Below the pieces are notes generated by a model that saw only the letters and a program-made list of their open reading frames with translations, had not been told where the DNA came from and made no database searches. A stretch of 64,000 nucleotides of DNA from Pseudomonas entomophila (lineage in GTDB: Bacteria; Pseudomonadota; Gammaproteobacteria; Pseudomonadales; Pseudomonadaceae): positions 62,001 to 126,000 of the forward strand of contig NZ_JARGCS010000024.1 in NCBI RefSeq assembly GCF_029193575.1, in the 5' to 3' direction. Below are positions 59,033 through 64,000 of the stretch, one piece after another. The number at the start of each line of letters is the position of its first letter. The first letter of the stretch is position 1. The position numbers and the translations under genes are program-made.

Positions 59033-61783
59033 ATGGCTTTCCCGCATTCCCGATTTCCCCTCGGCCGCCTGGCCCTGACCCTGTCCCTGGCCGGGTTCGG
59101 CAGCCTGGCGCCGAACCTGGCGGCGCAGGCGGCCAGCGAGGTCGCGGCGAGTACGCGCCTGCACTTCGAACTGGCCCCCGGCCCGCTGGACCAGGTCCTG
59201 CTGAACCTCTCGCAGCAAAGCGGCGAGACGATCTCGTTCGACCAGCGCTTGCTGCAGGGGCGGCGCTCGAGCGCGGTGATCGGTGACTTCACCGCTGACG
59301 AGGCGATGAGCCAGGCCCTGCGCGGCACCGACCTGACCTTCTCGCGCAACGCCCAAGGCACGCTGATCGTCCTCCCGGCAGCGGTCCAGGACGCCCGCGC
59401 GCTGCCGTCCGCGCCGCCACCGCGCAGCGCCGCCCAGGCGCCGCAACTGGACCAGGTGGTGGTGCTGGGCACACGCCGCTCCGACGTCACCGCCCTGAGC
59501 TCCAGCGCGCCGGTGGACATCATCGACGCCCAGCAACTCGAGCGCACCGGCGCCACCACGATCAACCAGGCACTGGAGCGCCTGACGCCGTCGTTCAACT
59601 TTCCGCAGAGCGGCGGCACCGGGCTGAGCGCCTGGAACGGCAAGTCGGCTTCGCTGCGTGGGTTGTCCCCGGACCAGACGCTGGTGCTGGTCAATGGCAA
59701 GCGCCGGCATGCCTCTGCCTACGTGAAGGTGCAGGAGGACTGGGGCTACGGTTCGCAACCGGTGGACATCAGCACCCTTCCGATCAGTGCCGTCGACCAC
59801 ATCGAAGTGTTGCGCGATGGCGCCTCCGCCCAGTACGGCTCGGACGCCATCGCCGGGGTGGTCAACATCGTCCTGCGCAAGGACGCCAGCGGTGGCCACT
59901 TCGCCACCCAGGTCGGCCAGTACCGCCAGGGCGATGGCCTGAGCCGTGAGGTCAATGGCTGGAAAGGGTGGCAACTGGGCGAGGACGGTTTCTTCAACGT
60001 CAGCTTCGACGGCACGCGCAACAACCCGACCGACCGTGGCTACGACGATAACCGCCAGTTCTATTTCAGTGGCGACCCCCGCGAAGCCACCGCCGACCGC
60101 GACAAGACCTGGGGGGCCAGCGGCATGCGCAAGTTCAACCTGGCCTTCAATGGCGAGGTCGGCCTGAGCGAGCAACTGCGCGCCTATTCCTTCGGCACCT
60201 TCGGCCGCACCTTCAACGAGGTGAAGTTGCTGTTCGTCCGGCCGCAGGACAACGGCACCGTCCGTTCGATCTACCCGGATGGCTTCATGCCGGAACTGAC
60301 GGTGCGCCAGGACGATGTGGCAGGCACCGTTGGCCTGAAGTACGACCTGGGCGAGGAGGGGCGTTTCGACCTGTCCGCCACCTACGGCCAGAACCGCCAG
60401 TGGGACTGGATCGACAATACCGTCAACGCCAGCCTCGGCGCCGCCAGCCCGACGCACTTCTACAACGGTGAGCGGATCAATGCCCAGAGCGTGCTCAACC
60501 TGGACTACACCCGCGACCTGAACATCGCGGCGTTGCGCAACCCGGTGACGCTGTCCACCGGTATCGGCGCCATCGAGGACCGCTACGCGCTCAAGGCTGG
60601 CGACACCGCGTCGTGGATCAACGGCGGGCAACCGGTGATCGGCAACCCGATTCTCGACGGCAGTGGCACCCTTGTCCCAGCCCCGGCTGGCGCGCAAGCC
60701 TACAGCGGCCTGACCCCCACCGACGCGAGCACGAGTTCGCGACATTCGTTCAACGCCTACTTCGACCTCGAGAGCCAGTTCACCGAGCAGTTCCAGGCCG
60801 GCCTCGCGCTGCGCCAGGAGCACTACAGCGACTTCGGTGACGCCACCACCGGCAAGCTCTCGGCGCGCTACGACTTCACCCCTCAGGTCGCCGTGCGCGC
60901 CACGGCCAGCACCGGTTTCCGTGCCCCTACGCTTGGCCAGCAATACACCTCGTCGACGTCGCTGACCTTCTTCGGCAACGAGGTGTTCCAGTCGCGCACG
61001 CTGCCGGTCGCCAGTGGTGCCGCCAAGGCCCTGGGCGCCAGCGACCTGAAGGCGGAGAAGTCGCGCAGCCTCTCGCTCGGCCTGGTGCTGCGCCCGACCA
61101 CCAACACCGACCTGTCCATCGACGCCTACCAGATCGGTATCCGCGACCGCATCACCCCGACGCAGAACCTCACCGGCGCCTACGTCCAGGGCGTGCTTGC
61201 CGGCGCCGGGTATTCGGACATCGGCTCGGCGCGCTTCTACACCAATGCCATGGACACCATGACCCGCGGCGTCGATGTCGTTGGCCACTACCGTCCCGAG
61301 CTCAGCGTGCCGGGCAAGTTGGAGTTGAGCCTGGGCTACAGCCGCAGCAAGACCACCATCACCGGCATCGCGCCCAACCCCGGTGCGTTGGCCGGTAGCA
61401 ACCTGGTGCTGATCGGCCGGCAGATCCAGGGGTTGATCGAGGACGCCTCGCCCGAGAGCAAGCTGGTGCTCGGTGCGCTGTACCGCTGGCAGGACTGGGA
61501 CCTGAACCTGTCCCAGGTGCGCTACGGCCGCTATACCTATACGCACGCGAACGACCCGGCGCTGGACCAGCGCATGAGCCCGCAGTGGGTCACCAACCTG
61601 GACATCACCCATCACCTGACCGACGCGCTGAGCCTCAGCGTCGGCGCGAACAACCTCTTCGACAGCTACCCCGACAAGCTGCTGCCAGGCAACCGTTCGC
61701 GCGGTGTCTCCAAGTACACCAGCCTGGCGCCGGACGGCTTCAACGGCGCCTTCTACTACGTGCGCGCCAGCTACGACTTCTGA
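59033..61783 (+). CDS. FecA-type TonB-dependent transducer receptor
   Basis: A 916-residue outer-membrane receptor. The signal peptide ends near residue 33 (AAQAAS). An STN signalling domain (about 40-115, LHFELAPGPLDQVLLNLSQQ ...) precedes the plug (about 140-260, LVNGKRRHASAYVKVQ, SAQYGSDAIAGVVNIVLRK) and a 22-strand barrel ending in ASYDF. The STN domain ties it to the adjacent FecI/FecR pair. The ligand may be a siderophore, or whatever the downstream ECF transporter takes in. Confidence 0.93.
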   Translation: MAFPHSRFPLGRLALTLSLAGFGSLAPNLAAQAASEVAASTRLHFELAPGPLDQVLLNLSQQSGETISFDQRLLQGRRSSAVIGDFTADEAMSQALRGTDLTFSRNAQGTLIVLPAAVQDARALPSAPPPRSAAQAPQLDQVVVLGTRRSDVTALSSSAPVDIIDAQQLERTGATTINQALERLTPSFNFPQSGGTGLSAWNGKSASLRGLSPDQTLVLVNGKRRHASAYVKVQEDWGYGSQPVDISTLPISAVDHIEVLRDGASAQYGSDAIAGVVNIVLRKDASGGHFATQVGQYRQGDGLSREVNGWKGWQLGEDGFFNVSFDGTRNNPTDRGYDDNRQFYFSGDPREATADRDKTWGASGMRKFNLAFNGEVGLSEQLRAYSFGTFGRTFNEVKLLFVRPQDNGTVRSIYPDGFMPELTVRQDDVAGTVGLKYDLGEEGRFDLSATYGQNRQWDWIDNTVNASLGAASPTHFYNGERINAQSVLNLDYTRDLNIAALRNPVTLSTGIGAIEDRYALKAGDTASWINGGQPVIGNPILDGSGTLVPAPAGAQAYSGLTPTDASTSSRHSFNAYFDLESQFTEQFQAGLALRQEHYSDFGDATTGKLSARYDFTPQVAVRATASTGFRAPTLGQQYTSSTSLTFFGNEVFQSRTLPVASGAAKALGASDLKAEKSRSLSLGLVLRPTTNTDLSIDAYQIGIRDRITPTQNLTGAYVQGVLAGAGYSDIGSARFYTNAMDTMTRGVDVVGHYRPELSVPGKLELSLGYSRSKTTITGIAPNPGALAGSNLVLIGRQIQGLIEDASPESKLVLGALYRWQDWDLNLSQVRYGRYTYTHANDPALDQRMSPQWVTNLDITHHLTDALSLSVGANNLFDSYPDKLLPGNRSRGVSKYTSLAPDGFNGAFYYVRASYDF

Positions 61784-61792
61784 GGAAACGCC

Positions 61793-62245
61793 ATGACCAC
61801 GCCCCAGTACCAACCCATCGCCAGCAGTGCCCGCTACTACGCCGTGCGCTTCAAGCCCGGCGACGACCTGCTCGAGGAGCTGCGTCGCTTCATGGGCGCC
61901 GCCGGCCTGCGCGCGGCCACCATCGTCACCTGCGTCGGCAGCCTGACCCGGGCCACCCTGCGTTTCGCCCATACCGGCGTGTGGACCGAGCACACCGGGT
62001 TCTTCGAGATCGTTTCGCTGGTGGGCACGCTGGATGCCCAGGGTGAGCATATCCACATCGCCATCTCCGACAGCCAGGGCAAGACGCTCGGCGCCCACCT
62101 GGTGCCCGGTTCGAGCGTGTTCACCACCGCCGAGGTGGTGCTCGCCGAACTGCCGGAGCTGGATTTTCGTCGTGAGCCCTGCGCGCAGTCCGGTTACCCG
62201 GAGCTGATCGTCGAGCGCCGCCAGCCACCGCTGGAGGACGAATGA
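61793..62245 (+). CDS. PPC/DUF296 domain protein
   Basis: A 150-residue protein consisting of one PPC (DUF296) domain: YYAVRFKPGDDLLEELRRFM, CVGSLTRATLRFA, GEHIHIAISDSQGKTLGAHL with the conserved histidines, and EVVLAEL. Bacterial PPC proteins form trimers, bind metal at the histidines in some structures, and their function is not settled. It lies 9 bp after the receptor and overlaps the S-component gene by 4 bases, so it belongs to the uptake unit. Confidence 0.88.
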   Translation: MTTPQYQPIASSARYYAVRFKPGDDLLEELRRFMGAAGLRAATIVTCVGSLTRATLRFAHTGVWTEHTGFFEIVSLVGTLDAQGEHIHIAISDSQGKTLGAHLVPGSSVFTTAEVVLAELPELDFRREPCAQSGYPELIVERRQPPLEDE

Positions 62246-62823
62246 GGTTCAGCACCCAGACCCTGACGCTCATGGCCGTGGCGGTAACCATCAATATCGT
62301 GGCGGCGCTGATCGCCAAGTGGTTCCGCCTGCCCATTTACCTGGACTGCATCGGCACCTTGCTGGTGGCGGTGCTGCAAGGCCCGCTCGCCGGCGCGCTG
62401 ACGGGGGTGGCGAGCAACCTGCTGCTGGGCGTGATGGTCAACCCGATGAGCGCGGTGTTCATCCCGGTGTCGCTGGTCATCGGCCTGAGCGCCGGCTGCC
62501 TGGCCGCGCTCGGCGGCTTCTCGCGCTGGTGGGCGGCGTTGTTCAGCGGCCTGCTGATCAGCAGTGCGCTGATGCTGGTAGCGATGCCTATCAATATCTA
62601 CCTGTTCGGTGGGGTCACCGGCTCGGGCACCGACCTGTTCCTGGCCTGGCTGCTGCACGGGGGGAAATCGCTCTACGCCTCGGTGGGCTTGACCATCTTC
62701 AGTGCCAACGTGGTGGACAAGACCCTCACCGCGCTGCTGGTGTGGCTGCTGGTCAAGCGCCTGCCGCTGCGCATCGAGGTGCAGTACCCGTTCCTGCGTC
62801 ACAGCCAGAGGCGCGCGCCATGA
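62242..62823 (+). CDS. ECF transporter S (substrate-specific) component
   Basis: A 193-residue membrane protein with six predicted segments. The layout (hydrophobic N-terminus, RLPIYLDCIGTLLVAVLQGP, GALTGVASNLLLGVM) is that of ECF S components that catch vitamins or other micronutrients. It does not match a known named S type that I can recall, so its ligand is open. Stop and start codons overlap with both neighbours (ATGA type), which places it between the PPC protein and the T component. Confidence 0.82.
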   Translation: MRFSTQTLTLMAVAVTINIVAALIAKWFRLPIYLDCIGTLLVAVLQGPLAGALTGVASNLLLGVMVNPMSAVFIPVSLVIGLSAGCLAALGGFSRWWAALFSGLLISSALMLVAMPINIYLFGGVTGSGTDLFLAWLLHGGKSLYASVGLTIFSANVVDKTLTALLVWLLVKRLPLRIEVQYPFLRHSQRRAP

Positions 62824-63584
62824 GCCGACATGCCCTGTACCGTGCCGGGGACAGCGCCCTGCACCGCCTGGAGCCCGGCCTCAAGTTGTGCCTGTTGGCG
62901 TGGGTGGTGAGCTGTCTGTTCGTCTACCCCTGGCCGCTGCTGCTGGCCGGCGCGCTGGCGCTGGTGGCCTGGGCGTGCACCTTCGGCCTTGGGCGCTTCG
63001 TCGCCCTGCGCGTGCTACTCATGGCCGGGCCGTTCGCCGTGGCGCTGGCGCTGGTGCATGCCTGCCTGTTGCCAAAGGCCGACCGCCAGTGGCTGAGCCT
63101 GTTCGGCTGGGCCGTGCCCTACAGCGCGGTGGGGCTGGACTACGCCCTGGTCATCGCCAGCCGCTTCATTGCCTTCGTCAGCGCTTCGTTGTTGTTCGTC
63201 GCCACCACGCAGCCCTTGGCGCTGTTGCGCAGCCTGGAGGCCATGGGGGTGCCGGCGAGCCTGTCCTACCTGCTGAGCAGCCCGATGCTGCTGCTCGAAC
63301 AGTTCTCCCGGCGCAGCCAGGCGATCCGCGACAGCCAGCAGACCCGTGGGATGAACATTCAGGATTCATGGCTGGGCCGGCTGACGAGCCTGCCCAGCCT
63401 GTTCGTTCCGTTGGTGACGCTGGCGCTGTCCGACACCAGCGAACGTGCCCGCGTGCTCGAGGCGCGCGGTTTTCGACATGCCGCGCCACGGCCTGCGGCG
63501 GCGCCTGCACAGCGGTGGCTGAACGGTCGGCGGCTGGTGCTGGCCGTGGCCTGCCTGCAAGGGGTGATCAAGTCATGCCTCTGA
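62820..63584 (+). CDS. ECF transporter T component (EcfT/CbiQ type)
   Basis: A 254-residue membrane protein with the two coupling helices that hold the ATPases, seen as SQQTRGMNIQ and RVLEARGF. Hydrophobic segments occur at about 24-60, 62-82, 100-130 and near the C-terminus. It is coupled to the S-component gene by a 4-base overlap and overlaps the ATPase gene by 10 bases. Confidence 0.88.
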   Translation: MSRHALYRAGDSALHRLEPGLKLCLLAWVVSCLFVYPWPLLLAGALALVAWACTFGLGRFVALRVLLMAGPFAVALALVHACLLPKADRQWLSLFGWAVPYSAVGLDYALVIASRFIAFVSASLLFVATTQPLALLRSLEAMGVPASLSYLLSSPMLLLEQFSRRSQAIRDSQQTRGMNIQDSWLGRLTSLPSLFVPLVTLALSDTSERARVLEARGFRHAAPRPAAAPAQRWLNGRRLVLAVACLQGVIKSCL

Positions 63585-64000
63585 TCGATGTCCAGCACCT
63601 CAGCTTCGCCTACCGCGGGCACGCGGTGCTCAGCGACGTGAACCTGCGCCTCGCCCCGGGAGAGCACCTCGCGGTGATCGGCGCCAACGCCAGTGGCAAG
63701 ACCACCCTGGGGCATTGGCTCAGTGGCCGCCTGCGGCCTGGCCCGGGCATCGCCAGCAGCGGCTCGGTACGGCTGTTCGGGCAGCCGTGGGAGGCCTATG
63801 CGCCACTGGAAAGCGCGCGCCGGGTGCAGTTCGTCGGCCAGCTACCGGAGCAGCAGATCACTGGCCTGGCGGCGAGCGTGGCCGAGGAGGTCGCGTTCGG
63901 CGTGCGCAACCTTGGGCTGCCCGAGGCCCAGGTCCACGAGCGCACCGAGCACGCCCTGCGCGCCTGTGGGTTGCAGGCCCTGGCGCAGGCCGATCCGTTC
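63575..64000 (+). CDS. ECF/CbiO-type ABC ATPase, partial
   Basis: The N-terminal 142 residues of an ABC ATPase running off the right edge. Walker A is GANASGKTT near residue 36 and the Q-loop region is VQFVGQLPEQQITGL, the pattern of EcfA/CbiO proteins. It overlaps the T-component gene by 10 bases and is the energising subunit of the importer. A tandem second ATPase domain, if present, lies outside the window. Confidence 0.9.
   Translation, partial: MPLIDVQHLSFAYRGHAVLSDVNLRLAPGEHLAVIGANASGKTTLGHWLSGRLRPGPGIASSGSVRLFGQPWEAYAPLESARRVQFVGQLPEQQITGLAASVAEEVAFGVRNLGLPEAQVHERTEHALRACGLQALAQADPF

Noticed and set aside
58802..62098. Open frame of about 1100 codons opposite the TonB receptor
   Set aside because: Antisense shadow; the plus-strand receptor has a signal peptide, STN domain, plug and barrel end.

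Overview
The window is a contiguous stretch of a high-GC Pseudomonas chromosome. Gene content and order (nrdR-ribD-ribE-ribBA-ribH-nusB-thiL-pgpA-ribA, dxs-ispA-xseB), BtuB/OprD/FecA-type outer-membrane proteins and many copies of a REP-type repeat (core GCGGGGCAAGCCCGC) point to the Pseudomonas putida group. No tRNA, rRNA or CRISPR array was seen.

Positions 1-25 kb are mostly core. First comes the end of a zinc-linked ABC system (a His-rich DUF2796/ZrgA-like protein and its ATPase), then thioredoxin CnoX/YbbN, a methyltransferase and a YbaY-type lipoprotein. The flavin block follows: nrdR, ribD, ribE, a RibBA whose GTP cyclohydrolase half has lost its zinc cysteines, ribH, nusB, thiL, pgpA, and a separate intact ribA. 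After it come btuF/btuB (cobalamin), dxs, ispA, xseB, an MBOAT acyltransferase with two SGNH hydrolases, a second ribB behind an FMN riboswitch, and rtcB.

Positions 23.6-45 kb are accessory catabolism. One group is a LysR regulator, a serine hydrolase, a complete dipeptide-type ABC importer, an OprD porin, an M14 deacylase and an ornithine-type aminotransferase, consistent with uptake and hydrolysis of an N-acylated amino acid or small peptide. The next group is a Rieske oxygenase, a BetA-like GMC oxidoreductase, an AraC regulator, an orphan choline/betaine-type binding protein, a class II aldolase and a BetB-like aldehyde dehydrogenase, consistent with quaternary-amine catabolism. Between its two halves lie three small Pseudomonas-type proteins, two of them on a 590-bp tandem duplication with a large conserved hairpin.

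Positions 45-51 kb hold a LuxR regulator with a SphA-like outer-membrane channel, an MFS transporter and a class II HDAC-like amidohydrolase, then a GlxA-type regulator divergent from a cysteine hydrolase.

Positions 51.2-56.2 kb are a visibly AT-richer island. It starts with a truncated IS5-type transposase and carries a small HUH/Rep-like protein, then a tightly overlapping three-gene operon (DUF262 protein, DUF3696-type ATPase, unknown protein) that looks like an anti-phage defence module. It ends with direct repeats and a terminator. A LexA-like (S24) regulator follows.

Positions 57.4-64 kb form one co-directional unit: an ECF sigma factor, a FecR anti-sigma with a Tat-like motif, a FecA-type TonB-dependent receptor with a signalling domain, a PPC/DUF296 protein, and the S, T and (truncated) ATPase subunits of an ECF-type vitamin/metal importer. 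It reads as a complete outer-to-inner-membrane uptake route with its own surface signalling, substrate unknown. This unit and the defence-like operon are the two most interesting parts of the window.
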